Assembly (NCBI GenBank): GCA_963971285.1
Contig: OZ020248.1
Span: forward strand, 21,163,873-21,227,872
DNA: 64,000 nucleotides
Source: Astropecten irregularis
Lineage: Eukaryota; Echinodermata; Asteroidea; Paxillosida; Astropectinidae
Reading direction: 5' to 3'
Shown here one piece after another: positions 1 to 8,965 of the stretch. The notes below the pieces were generated by a model. The model was not told the DNA's origin. It saw nothing but the letters and a program-made list of their open reading frames with translations, and searched no databases. The position numbers were made by a program, and so were the translations under genes. Each line of letters begins with the position of its first letter. Positions within the stretch are counted from its first letter, which is position 1.

Positions 1-555
1 ATTATCCACTGTTGCAAGGGATTGCTCTCTAAACCAATAATAATTTAAGAGATTAAACCCAATTCATCTGAAATTCCCATTGTCTGTTCCTATTATTCCA
101 ATAAATCACAATCAACACTTAACATGGGCATTACTTTCACACAAAAGACCATTATTTTACCGAAAAGAGGGACTTATTAAAATGTGTTAATTCTACTACG
201 GTGCCCAGGTCAAATTGTAATACACGTACATTCCCTTTCCAAAGTTCACCACGAGAGGGCCTCCATTATATTTTGTAACTGACAGAAAGTTGAACGAAAA
301 ACCCATTTTATTCCCCTTAATCCCAAACCCGACTATTTACCGATAACATCATTCAATAAAAGAGGCCCCGAACTACTGAGATTATACAATTGATTAAACA
401 TAATTCTAAAAACAACGAGGATATTTACCTGATATCAGCGAGCGGTGCACAGGCCAGCGGCATGGGAGCGAGCACATTCGGGGAATGGCAAGTCACCGCT
501 TGAGGGCGCTGTCACGCACTTCGCCAATATCACTAAAGTTTACCTGATCCTCACA
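1..555 (-). repeat. 3' LTR of the Ty3 element, truncated by window edge
   Basis: Identical to 7298-7852 except at two positions. In element sense it begins TGTGAGG at 555. It holds one copy (429-486) of a 58-bp segment that is repeated again at the far end of the full LTR. Confidence 0.95.
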
Positions 556-967
556 ATCTTCCAAAACAATTGAGTCGTCGCCCCCGACGACTGGTGGAGA
601 CCTAAGGTGGAGTTAGGCTTATACAAAAAGGTTAACACTCTAACTCTACAACATGCTAAACATAAACTTAAATGCAACGGTAACAAGGCGTAGAAAAGCG
701 ACAATTGTCCCTAATCAAATCAAGTCTACAGTTTGTCAAGTCTTTCCATTCTGGAGAAATCACCAAACAGATCCTCTCTTACAAATGCACATCCTGTCTC
801 TCTTCTAGAACACGAACATTCATATTAACTAGAATTTGGTTGCAAAATTTAACAATGAATCATGTCTAACTGTGTGAAGATTCTTGATAGATTGTCATTG
901 GCCAGACTCAACAACTTAGGTGAAATTAAGCCATTTACAGTTCAGGAGGTGTCTTTCCTCCAACAGT
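556..967 (-). other. 3' untranslated part of Ty3 element and polypurine tract
   Basis: About 410 bases between the pol stop and the 3' LTR. No ORF worth reporting, so no env gene here. The sense-strand stretch just before the LTR (about 556-570) reads TTTTGGAAGAT, a rather weak, interrupted purine tract that would prime plus-strand synthesis. Confidence 0.6.
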
Positions 968-3900
968 TCAGTAGTCAGAATCATCTGTGCTCTCGTGTTC
1001 AGTTTCCGGAGCTACTAATTGTTTGACACGGTTCAGAAGTCTAACGACCCCTGAGAATTTGTACCTGTTAGGTGGCTTTCCCTTGGTAGTGCGCCTCGAC
1101 CGACGGATGGAGCTTGGAGCAGCTGCAACTTCCGTGGGAGGAGCCGGTGCGCTGGGAGGGCTCAGGTCCTCGGGATCAATGGGTGACGGAGCGGTACTGT
1201 TGCCTGGATCAAGTGTTCCCACGCTGGACATGGGCACATCCTCAGAAACATCTGCGTTGTCACCAACCAGCAAAGTCGATGGCCCTGGCTCATCTGCTGT
1301 CAGCTGTGCACCATCCACGGGCAGACTGGCATCATGCGTCTCCTCACATACGTCAGGTTTTGAAGATAGAAGGGGGTCACAACCACCAGCGGTGGGTGTC
1401 TGGCTGGTTGACTGCGGTGGGGCGGGATCTACCGTGGGCGGGTCGCTGTGAACTCTGTCCTTAGTTGGAGCTTCAAGGCCTCCAAGGCGGTTCGGAGCCA
1501 GGGTGAGTAACTTGCCCCAGTCATCTTCAGGACTATCAGAGGAGGTTGTGTCCTCTAGAACGCTCGCACTGGTAGGGGATGTTTCGTCGGTGGTGTCAGC
1601 TTCACTTGGCTCGGGAATGTCCCAAGGGCAGTGTTTCAGCTCACTGCGGTGAAGTACCTTCCGTTGACCCCTCGAGTTTTGCAGGATGTAGACCGGTTGG
1701 CCCTCGTATGGACGATCAACCACCATGTAGGGTTCAGGCTCCCAAAAGTCCTTCATCTTTGCTCGTCCTCGGTTGGCACGGTCCCTCACCAGAACATATT
1801 CGCCAGTGTTGAGTGGCCTCTCGAACACCTGCCGGTCGTACAGTGCTTTTCTCGCGTCTGCTGCCTTGTCAATGTTGGCAACTGCTAGTGTCCGGGCTCC
1901 CTCCAGGCGTTCCTGATGCTTCTTGACATAGCAGTCTACGGTTTTCCCCATAGTTTGCGGGTGCTCAACATTTAAGAGAAGGTGCTGTGGCAACCTGGCA
2001 GTCCTACCAAACAATAGATAGAAAGGCTCATATCCTGTTGCGCTGTGCTTTGTGTTGTTGTAAGCCATGACGAGGAATGGCAAGTGTTCAGTCCACCTGG
2101 CCTTTTTGTGGGGAGGCAGTGTCGAGAGTAGGTTGTGAAGGGTTCTGTTAAACCTTTCACACAAACCATTCCCCTGGGGGTGATAGGGGGTGGTGTGTGA
2201 ATGTCCAATCCCGTAGATTCTGCACAGCTCTGCAACCACTTGTGCCTCAAAGCATCTTCCATTATCAGAATGTAGTCGAAGGGGGGCCCCAAAAGGGGTA
2301 ATGAGATGCTTCACCAACGCCTTAGCTACGGTTGTCGCCTTCTGGTTTCGGGTGGGTACAGCCCAAGTGAACTTGGTGAAGACATCCGTCAATATGAGGA
2401 CATTCTCGCAACCGTCTGTTGATGGTTCAAGGAGAGTAAAATCCATGGCCACCACTTCTAGGGGAGCTGTTGCTCGTAGTGTTCCGAGAGGTGGACGAGT
2501 CTGTCTGGTTGGCGGTTTAGCCACTGCACATCTCTCACACTGTCTACACCAGGCGTGGACGGTCGTCTCCATCCTCAGCCAGAAGAACAAAGGATGGATC
2601 AGTCGTAGCGTTCTCTTCGCCCCGAAGTGTCCCATGTCGTTGTGAAAGGATGTCAGGATATGGTTGACTAGACATGAAGGAGTAACCAACCTCTCACTCT
2701 GCTCTCCTCCCGATAGCGTAGTTCGGCGAAACAAAACACCGTCCTTCAGGAACAGTTGGCCCCAGTGCTTGAGGACCAGGCTCACATCAGGGGGGTCATC
2801 TTCTCTCTCCTGTCTAGAAGGCTTGTTACCCCTCTCAACGTATGCAATTACTCGACGCAGAACAGCATCTTCCTCTTGTAGCCTTCTAAGCTCCTCTGGG
2901 GTGTATCCAGGAAGACATCGGCTACCCTCCTGGTTAGCAATTCGAATCTGGTGGGCCAAGGCTGGTGGAACATCTGTCCCTGCACTGGTAGGACCCATGC
3001 AGCTGGCTCGAACTGCACAAGAGGACAACTCACTGACCTTGTCCTCCTGGTTCTCTATTTCATCCTTTGGGCACTTCTTGGGCAGCCTTGAAAGTGCATC
3101 TGGGGCTGAGTTACTTCTGCCTGTCCGGTACTCGAGTCGAAAGTCAAATGCTGCAAGTTGTTGTACCCACCGTAATTCAGTGCAGCTCAGGTTGGCCGTG
3201 TCGAGATACTTCAGTGGGTTATGGTCTGTGTACACCACGCACTGATTACCCATGAGATAATCCTTGAAAACCTGACACACGGCCCATCGTACTCCAAGCA
3301 ATTCCAACTTGAACGAGGAATAGTTCTTGTCGTTACGTTCGGCAGGTCGGAGGGCCCTGGACGCATAAGCGATGACTCGGCGTGAGCCGTCTTCCTGCTG
3401 TTGTGACAGGATCGCTCCCAGGCCCAGTGAACTCGCATCCGTCTCGACAATGAAAGGTCGCTCAAAGTCTGCAAACGCTAGAACAGGAGCCCTCAGTAGT
3501 GAAGTCTTCAGCGCCTGGAAGGCTACCCGTGCTGCCTCATCAAACTCCACCCTCTTTGTCCCGCCTCTGGCCTTCTCCTTGCTATTCACTCCTCTCAGGT
3601 AGACAAGTAGGGGCCCTGCAATACTCGAGTAGTCTCGAACAAACTTCCTGAAGTAGCCCGTGAAACCCAGGAACGCTCGTAGTTCAGTTATGGTGGTAGG
3701 TTCTGGCCAATCCTTCACAGCAGAGACCTTCTCGGGGTCGGGCTTGACACCCTGTCCAGCCACCACCAGGTGTCCGAGATACTTCACCTGCTGCCTGAAG
3801 AAGCTGCACTTCTGTGGTTTGATCTTGAGTCCATACTGTTGCAGACGTGAAAACACTATCTCAAGCCGCTCGAGGTGTTGTTCAAAGGTGGAGGCGAACA

Positions 3901-5572
3901 CGATGATGTCATCCAGATAGATGAGCACACTGTCTAGTGCCTGGTCACCGAGGCAACGCTGCATGAGTCTCTGAAAGGTGGCGGGGCTGTTGCATAGGCC
4001 GAAAGGCATCCTCGTGTACTCAAACAGCCCGAAAGGTGTCACAAAGGCTGTCTTCTTGACATCACGCTCCTCCATTGCCACCTGGTGGTATCCTGACGCT
4101 AAGTCGAGTACACTCAGGTACTTGGCACCGCCCAACGTCTGCAAGGATTCATCAATTCGAGGGAGGGGGAATGAGCTCTTCGCAGTCACTGTATTGATTC
4201 GCCTGTAGTCAACGCAGAGACGGATAGACTGGTCCTTTTTACGGACTACAACGATTGGGGATGCCCAAGGACTTGAGCTCTCCCGTATGACGCCAGCCTC
4301 AAGCAGCTCCTGTATGTGGGCTCTGACTTCACGATACTGGGAGGGTGGCAGCGAGCGATATCTCTGCTTGATGGGTGGTGCATCCCCGGTGTCAATTTGA
4401 TGTTTCACAGCCTCCGTATAGCCAAGGTCCCGTTCTCCCTTCGAGAATATGCAATCATACCTGCTGAGAAGTGCGTCAAACTGGGCTCGTTCGTCTACTG
4501 TTAGGGGTGCCTCCACATCAACCACTTTGGGCAAATTTATCGCTGGCTCAGTGGGACGCGGAGACTTTGTACTGCTCCCGGTTCCTGTATCCGTCGCATT
4601 GAGAGGATCTCCCTTGACAGCCATCTCGTCCTCTTCGGCCAATACCTCTCCATGATGAAGGGTACCAATACAGCTTCGGCTTGGCAGGAGCACATCTTGT
4701 TCTCCCTCATTCATCAACACTACTGTCAGCTTGCCCGAGGATACTTGGACCACACTTCTTATGGCTTTCACACTGGCGGGGAGGTTCGTACCTTCATGTG
4801 GTTCCAGTATGGCATCATAATGGTCTCCACCTGGTGCTCGGCGGGCTGTGGCTCGGGCAATGACAGCTTCATGGGCGAGGATAGTGAGGGGAGCCCCACA
4901 GTCGAGGTATACACGGCCTATAGCACCCTCGATCTCCCGGAATCGTTGCTTTTTCCCGACCACTTGAAGTGTCTTCTCCCATACTGGTCTATTCTCGGTA
5001 TTCAAGTGTAACCTTCGGAGGTATCCGTTTCCATGGTTGGCGACGAGTTGTGACCAGCACTCGGAAAGAATGTTCATGCCAACAATCCCTGGGGCAGCAT
5101 CAAACAATTTGTCTTCATTTGTCTGTTTGATGACCAATACCAGCCGTGCAGGTATGGTAATCCCAAGTACAGTTGCATCACTCTCGAAACAGCCAACATA
5201 AGGAATGGCGGCCCCGCTTGCTGAAAGTAGCTTGAACTGTTCTGGTATGCTGGTCAGCCGCACCCCCTCTACTGCAAGGAACTTGTCAAAGTACTTCTGG
5301 GTAATGGTCGTCACCATCGATCCTGTGTCTAACAGACAAGGTATCGTTTGTCCTCCGAGGGTCACGTTGACGGCGAAACAGTCTGCTGCCGCCCGTGTCA
5401 TAAAATTGTTGAGGTCACTTTCAGTCGAGCCATCTCTCTCCCCCCTTGTTGTTTGGCTCATAACAACAGAGGGAGCTAGTTTCCCTTCGGTGTACTTCCA
5501 GGGCGGCCATCTTGCGATCGTGCAGGCGGGCCCTGTGGGGTTGGTCGGTAGCGGCGACTGGGAGCAGGGCAA
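968..5572 (-). CDS. pol: Pol polyprotein (protease, RT, RNase H, integrase)
   Basis: Open for 1534 codons without a stop. It has no convincing ATG; translation most likely enters by -1 frameshifting at 5479-5485, about residue 30 of the open frame. Numbering from the frame start: aspartic protease DTGS near 82-85; reverse transcriptase about 400-600 with YLDD at 552-555; RNase H about 705-830 with D712, E757, D783; integrase with an HHCC finger (H977, H982, C1012, C1015) and D1044, D1103, E1139, the last two separated by 35 residues as in the D,D35E rule. A divergent GPY/F-like module follows near 1260-1310. The last ~190 residues are rich in Pro, Ser, Thr, Asp and Glu and match no domain I know. 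All catalytic residues are present, so the enzyme set looks functional: polyprotein cleavage, cDNA synthesis and chromosomal integration. Confidence 0.96.
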   Translation of the reverse strand: MPCSQSPLPTNPTGPACTIARWPPWKYTEGKLAPSVVMSQTTRGERDGSTESDLNNFMTRAAADCFAVNVTLGGQTIPCLLDTGSMVTTITQKYFDKFLAVEGVRLTSIPEQFKLLSASGAAIPYVGCFESDATVLGITIPARLVLVIKQTNEDKLFDAAPGIVGMNILSECWSQLVANHGNGYLRRLHLNTENRPVWEKTLQVVGKKQRFREIEGAIGRVYLDCGAPLTILAHEAVIARATARRAPGGDHYDAILEPHEGTNLPASVKAIRSVVQVSSGKLTVVLMNEGEQDVLLPSRSCIGTLHHGEVLAEEDEMAVKGDPLNATDTGTGSSTKSPRPTEPAINLPKVVDVEAPLTVDERAQFDALLSRYDCIFSKGERDLGYTEAVKHQIDTGDAPPIKQRYRSLPPSQYREVRAHIQELLEAGVIRESSSPWASPIVVVRKKDQSIRLCVDYRRINTVTAKSSFPLPRIDESLQTLGGAKYLSVLDLASGYHQVAMEERDVKKTAFVTPFGLFEYTRMPFGLCNSPATFQRLMQRCLGDQALDSVLIYLDDIIVFASTFEQHLERLEIVFSRLQQYGLKIKPQKCSFFRQQVKYLGHLVVAGQGVKPDPEKVSAVKDWPEPTTITELRAFLGFTGYFRKFVRDYSSIAGPLLVYLRGVNSKEKARGGTKRVEFDEAARVAFQALKTSLLRAPVLAFADFERPFIVETDASSLGLGAILSQQQEDGSRRVIAYASRALRPAERNDKNYSSFKLELLGVRWAVCQVFKDYLMGNQCVVYTDHNPLKYLDTANLSCTELRWVQQLAAFDFRLEYRTGRSNSAPDALSRLPKKCPKDEIENQEDKVSELSSCAVRASCMGPTSAGTDVPPALAHQIRIANQEGSRCLPGYTPEELRRLQEEDAVLRRVIAYVERGNKPSRQEREDDPPDVSLVLKHWGQLFLKDGVLFRRTTLSGGEQSERLVTPSCLVNHILTSFHNDMGHFGAKRTLRLIHPLFFWLRMETTVHAWCRQCERCAVAKPPTRQTRPPLGTLRATAPLEVVAMDFTLLEPSTDGCENVLILTDVFTKFTWAVPTRNQKATTVAKALVKHLITPFGAPLRLHSDNGRCFEAQVVAELCRIYGIGHSHTTPYHPQGNGLCERFNRTLHNLLSTLPPHKKARWTEHLPFLVMAYNNTKHSATGYEPFYLLFGRTARLPQHLLLNVEHPQTMGKTVDCYVKKHQERLEGARTLAVANIDKAADARKALYDRQVFERPLNTGEYVLVRDRANRGRAKMKDFWEPEPYMVVDRPYEGQPVYILQNSRGQRKVLHRSELKHCPWDIPEPSEADTTDETSPTSASVLEDTTSSDSPEDDWGKLLTLAPNRLGGLEAPTKDRVHSDPPTVDPAPPQSTSQTPTAGGCDPLLSSKPDVCEETHDASLPVDGAQLTADEPGPSTLLVGDNADVSEDVPMSSVGTLDPGNSTAPSPIDPEDLSPPSAPAPPTEVAAAPSSIRRSRRTTKGKPPNRYKFSGVVRLLNRVKQLVAPETEHESTDDSDY
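5438..5485 (-). promoter_or_regulatory. Programmed -1 ribosomal frameshift signal (gag/pol)
   Basis: The sense heptamer GGGAAAC (5485-5479) is read in gag as G GGA AAC and is followed directly by the gag stop TAG (5478-5476). This is a classical X XXY YYZ slip site. pol lies in the -1 frame relative to gag, so slipping one base back continues straight into pol. Three bases downstream begins a hairpin: 5' arm 5475-5462 and 3' arm 5453-5438 pair over about 14 base pairs with a 2-base bulge and an 8-base loop, a suitable stimulator. Frame relation, site and hairpin are seen directly; function is inferred. Confidence 0.82.
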
Positions 5573-6762
5573 CTACGAGCAAAATGCCCTGGCTGGTCAC
5601 AATTGAAGCATCGTGGGGCTGGACCCGGAGTTCCTGGATAGGTGTGTGGACTGCCGTTCTGCCAGTAGGGTTCAGCGTGCGCAGGATTGGGCCCTGGATG
5701 CCTCCATCTGGACTCAGGCTGTGGTTGGACTGGTGGTACTGCATGATTTGTGGAACTGGACATGGGTTGAGGGGTCATCAGACTGGTCAGTGTATTCACG
5801 GACTCGAGCATCTGCTCCATCTGTTTTTCCAACTTTTGCATAGGAGTGGCACCGACATTTCCCTCAGCCTCAATTACAGCAGAGAAGCCCCGTCTACTAG
5901 GGTTACTGGTACGGCCCTTTTCCCTCTCCTCTCGTCTAAGGGCCCACTCCTTCGCTTCATTGAACGAGATTGAACTGTCACGGTCGACAAGGTCTCGACA
6001 CGAGTGTCTCAACCCCTCATATTCGATCCCGTCGACGAACTGTTCCCTGATGATTAGGTCCGGCTGTTTATACAGGCCGGGGTCTTTTTTGATGAGCCTG
6101 TGAAATAGCCCCTGTAGCTCCACGCTAAATTGCCGAATGGATTCATTTGGTTGTTGGCGCCTTTCCAAAAATTGGCGCTGTAGCGCACTGCTTGTGGCTG
6201 TCTCCCCGTATGATGACTTCAGGTAGTCGAGGGCCTCTTCTGCTTCCTTTCCTGCTGCCAACAGTGCCTTAACCTCCATCTTCGGGTTGCCCCGGAGATA
6301 GTCCAGAAGGAACTGACCCTTCTGGGCCTTTGGCACATTATATCGGTCAAGGGCATGCTGAATTGCGGTTACAAACTCATCAACTGGAGGGGATTTTCCA
6401 CTGTCGTCCCTTCCATCGAATGTTGGCAACTTTCTTTCTGGGGCTATGACCATCTGTGGTTGTTTGTCGGCCAGGGCTTGTAGGTTCTCAACTGTCACTG
6501 GTTGATTCCCAGCTTCACTCTTTTCTGGTTCCCGTAGTAGCACTGCAAATTCTTTCCCAGTTTCCCATCCGCCTGTTGGGGGGAGTACATTATCTGCAAC
6601 GATGGGCAATACGACCTCGTCGCCATCCTCGTCTCGGTATGACAGCCCGGTAGCACGATCAAAGCAGCCTCTCAGGGTCTGGATGGACAGTTTTCCATCA
6701 GTAAGGGTGAATTTCCTCACCTTGCCTCCTTTCGGTGCTCGAATTTTGATGCTCGAAGCCAT
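5476..6762 (-). CDS. gag: Gag polyprotein
   Basis: Structural protein of the retrotransposon particle. I choose the ATG at 6762 (context TCAAGATGG, purine at -3 and G at +4), giving 428 residues; the frame stays open upstream to 6837 without a further ATG. The central part (about 120-280 from this start) resembles the Ty3-type capsid/retrotransposon gag domain, with the usual run RQFLERRQQPNESIRQFS. One CCHC zinc knuckle, CFNCDQPGHFARSC (C-x2-C-x4-H-x4-C), lies near residue 385 and would bind the genomic RNA. A proline- and glycine-rich tail follows. It ends at TAG inside the frameshift signal; pol follows in the -1 frame. Confidence 0.95.
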   Translation of the reverse strand: MASSIKIRAPKGGKVRKFTLTDGKLSIQTLRGCFDRATGLSYRDEDGDEVVLPIVADNVLPPTGGWETGKEFAVLLREPEKSEAGNQPVTVENLQALADKQPQMVIAPERKLPTFDGRDDSGKSPPVDEFVTAIQHALDRYNVPKAQKGQFLLDYLRGNPKMEVKALLAAGKEAEEALDYLKSSYGETATSSALQRQFLERRQQPNESIRQFSVELQGLFHRLIKKDPGLYKQPDLIIREQFVDGIEYEGLRHSCRDLVDRDSSISFNEAKEWALRREEREKGRTSNPSRRGFSAVIEAEGNVGATPMQKLEKQMEQMLESVNTLTSLMTPQPMSSSTNHAVPPVQPQPESRWRHPGPNPAHAEPYWQNGSPHTYPGTPGPAPRCFNCDQPGHFARSCPAPSRRYRPTPQGPPARSQDGRPGSTPKGN

Positions 6763-6850
6763 CTTGACAATGCAGTAAGTACAGGTAACCTGCAGATAAC
6801 TGGATCCCCTTGACTCTCCACGCCGCCAAAGCACCACTCGCTAATCGGAG

Positions 6851-6867
6851 ATCCCACTTCTGACACT
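6851..6867 (-). other. Primer-binding site, tRNA-Leu type
   Basis: Sense strand GTGTCAGAAGTGGGAT directly follows the inner end of the 5' LTR. It matches the leucine-tRNA primer site I remember for several Ty3/Gypsy elements. The usual initial TGG is not there: the LTR ends TTACA and AG precedes GTGTCAG. Either the primer pairs from an internal position or the site has drifted. Confidence 0.7.
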
Positions 6868-6967
6868 TGTAAGGGCGGGGCCGGGTGGGGCGTGACTCAA
6901 CACAATTAGTAACCCACACGGCACACCAGAGGATTCTCTCCACCAAATTGGTCTTTAATTCTGATAT

Positions 6968-7025
6968 CTGATATCAGCGAGCGGTGCACAGGCCAGCGGC
7001 ATGGGAGCGAGCACATTCGGGGAAT
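6968..7025. repeat. 58-bp direct repeat inside the LTR (second copy 7726-7783)
   Basis: The stretch starting CTGATATCAGCGAGCGG and ending CATTCGGGGAAT occurs near both ends of the same LTR, 758 bases apart, with no difference that I can see. The left LTR shows its copy at 429-486. Both begin with the palindrome CTGATATCAG. It may be an internal duplication used in transcription control, or a trace of recombination. Confidence 0.9.
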
Positions 7026-7603
7026 CCCACAATTAACAAAGACAAAAGAAGAAAATAAAGAAATACAATTAGCATAAACGAATTTACGTGTAAATGAGGC
7101 CCTATTGTTCTAGTATCCCAGTCATAATTACCATAAGAAGCAGTCGAGGTTTAACAGTACAATTCCCAACTTATATTCTTAAGAATTACATTTGCTCAGA
7201 ATTTCCAAACTAGCAGTGATGACAGGGACAATAAATCAATCTGTCATTATACAGCCATAAATCACACTTTACAGTAAAGATAAGAGACTGTGAATCAATT
7301 ATCCACTGTTGCAAGGGATTGCTCTCTAAACCAATAATAATTTAAGAGATTAAACCCAATTCATCTGAAATTCCCATTGTCTGTTCCTATTATTCCAATA
7401 AATCACAATCAACACTTAACATGGGCATTACTTTCACACAAAAGACCATTATTTTACCGAAAAGAGGGACTTATTAAATTGTGTTAATTCTACTACGGTG
7501 CCCAGGTCAAATTGTAATACACGTACATTCCCTTTCCAAAGTTCACCACGAGAGGGCCTCCATTATATTTTGTAACTGACAGAAAGTTGAACGAAAAACC
7601 CAT

Positions 7604-7684
7604 TTTATTCCCCTTAATCCCAAACCCAACTATTTACCGATAACATCATTCAATAAAAGAGGCCCCGAACTACTGAGATTATAC
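7604..7684 (-). promoter_or_regulatory. Possible LTR core promoter and polyadenylation signal
   Basis: On the sense strand a TATA-like GTATAATC (7684-7677) precedes an AATAAA (7609-7604) by about 68 bases, a spacing compatible with a short R region. The left LTR has the same motifs at 387-380 and 312-307. Motif-only evidence. Confidence 0.3.
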
Positions 7685-7879
7685 AATTGATTAAACATAA
7701 TTCTAAAAACAACGAGGATATTTACCTGATATCAGCGAGCGGTGCACAGGCCAGCGGCATGGGAGCGAGCACATTCGGGGAATGGCAAGTCACCGCTTGA
7801 GGGCGCTGTCACGCACTTCGCCAATATCACTAAAGTTTACCTGATCCTCACAAAATCAAGTAATTTTTCGGAAAGGTAC

Positions 7880-8142
7880 CTCTCTGCAACCTGTTGACCA
7901 GGTGCTGATCCACTCCGCCTACGTGTAGCCCTCCACGGTCCGTGCAGCTGACTCTTCCTGGCTTTCAAGGCATACTTAGGGGGGGACTTGTCCGCTCCAT
8001 GCAACTTTGAATACAGCTCCACCACTCGCTCAGCTTCAGCCAGAGACTGTGCAGTGATGGTCCGATTCAGGCCAACGAGGAAGGTAGCAAGGGCGTCAAC
8101 TGCTCCCCAGCCAGGCAGACCTCTGGCATCGACTAGCTCGTC
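7880..8142 (-). CDS. Exon of an uncharacterised repeat-borne protein
   Basis: A 263-base open stretch bordered by a good acceptor (TTCATTCAG, ending 8143) and donor (GAGAG|GTACC, intron from 7879). The peptide (ARGLPGWGAVDALATFL, then VVELYSKLHGADKSPPKYA and a basic RRRSGSAPGQ stretch) recalls a family of large uncharacterised, probably transposon-linked proteins of fish and invertebrates, with a helix, a YSKL..ADK motif and a basic tail; I cannot name it with certainty. The Ty3 element begins only 27 bases past the donor, so it sits in the following intron. No stop inside. Other exons are not found next to it. Confidence 0.5.
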
Positions 8143-8223
8143 CTGAATGAAATGGGAATTTATTGTTCCATCAATACAACAATACAATTTTCCAGTTGAA
8201 TGTAGACCACTAATTTCAGGCAT

Positions 8224-8367
8224 GAGTCACCAATTTGCTGAGATGCAGCACCAGTAGCACCAACGTTACTGACAGCACTTGGCGGAGCACGAGTTGAGTC
8301 ACCACTATGCTGAGATGTGGCACCAGTTGCACCGGCATAACTGACAGTACTTGGCGGAGCACGAGTT
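8224..8367 (-). repeat. Two tandem 72-bp units, open as 24-residue repeats
   Basis: Bases 8224-8295 and 8296-8367 are imperfect copies with a period of exactly 72, so the minus-strand frame is kept (STRAPPSAVSNVGATGA). The period divisible by three suggests the repeat arose in coding sequence. It may belong to the same gene as the exon at 7880-8142, which lies just downstream. Confidence 0.6.
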
Positions 8368-8477
8368 GATTGGGGTATCAGGGTTTTTGTATGTCTGTTT
8401 AATTTGTACATGCTAGTAAAAAAACTATACGTTTTTACAGACACAAGAAATTTATTGCACATAAATAGTAATATTTA

Positions 8478-8600
8478 CATATTCTGTGACACACTGAAGC
8501 GCCCCGTAGGTGAGATACAGTCGGTCCTCAATTTGAACCTGAACCTGAACCTGAGGTGTCTTTGTTGTCTCCTCCTGGATACGCTGTCAGTATGAGGTCC
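8478..8600. repeat. Diverged unit of the 156-bp tandem repeat family
   Basis: Starts CATATTCTGTGACACAC like the units at 9026 and 9182 and runs on through the GTCTCCTCCTGGATACGCTG block. It carries an extra 6-bp microsatellite, (CCTGAA)n, near 8536-8556. Confidence 0.75.
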
Positions 8601-8965
8601 AGGGATCAAGCCACGGTGGGCTGCGCTGGGCGGGCCAGCCCGGCACTGGAAATTTGCGCCCGGAACTAAGGTCTAAAATAAACTCTGCCGTCCAGCACAA
8701 ATTTCCGCAGAGTGAATAAAAGTATTGCCAATATCGTGAATTTTGATCACATTCCTGTATAAAAGTTAATTCTTTTCTGTTATACACCTGTATTTCTTTG
8801 AATATCAGTCCTTAAAATGTAGCTTTATACCATTAGGTGGCGCTGCCGTCGGAACGGTGAAAATGTTGGCCCTGGACCTTGATCATGTTGCACTGCATTT
8901 TTGTCACCGCGGCTCAACTTCATTTCTAGAGCCCACCACTTAAATTGGTCTGGCTAGAACCCTGA
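8601..8965. other. No gene recognised
   Basis: Spacer between the diverged and the main repeat units. Short minus-strand frames only, with no domain or splice structure I trust. Confidence 0.4.

Larger units (their letters stand above)
1..7852 (-). mobile_element. Ty3/Gypsy LTR retrotransposon, almost complete, minus strand
   Basis: Two direct copies of one sequence (1-555 and 7298-7852) flank a gag and a pol gene read on the minus strand. The full right-hand LTR runs 6868-7852; about 430 bases of the left-hand LTR lie outside the window. Over the 555 comparable bases I count two differences (182/7479 and 331/7628), so insertion was recent. Internal parts in sense order are primer-binding site, gag, frameshift site, pol, short 3' untranslated stretch and polypurine tract. 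The element is visibly richer in G+C than its AT-rich surroundings. Domain order protease-RT-RNase H-integrase is that of Ty3/Gypsy (Metaviridae). No env-like ORF follows pol. Target-site duplication cannot be tested because the left end is cut off. Confidence 0.96.
6868..7852 (-). repeat. 5' LTR of the Ty3 element (985 bp)
   Basis: Bounds come from the terminal TG...CA rule and from the primer site. In sense it begins TGTGAGG (7852) and ends CCTTACA (6868), an imperfect 7-bp terminal inverted repeat. It contains two direct copies of a 58-bp segment (6968-7025 and 7726-7783), one near each end. Confidence 0.88.

Noticed and set aside
968-1600. An env-like gene hidden in the pol tail
   Set aside because: The tail is a continuation of pol, has no signal peptide or membrane helix, and no separate ORF follows.
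987-5011. Numerous plus-strand frames opposite pol
   Set aside because: Antisense shadows of a 1534-codon ORF with clear catalytic motifs.
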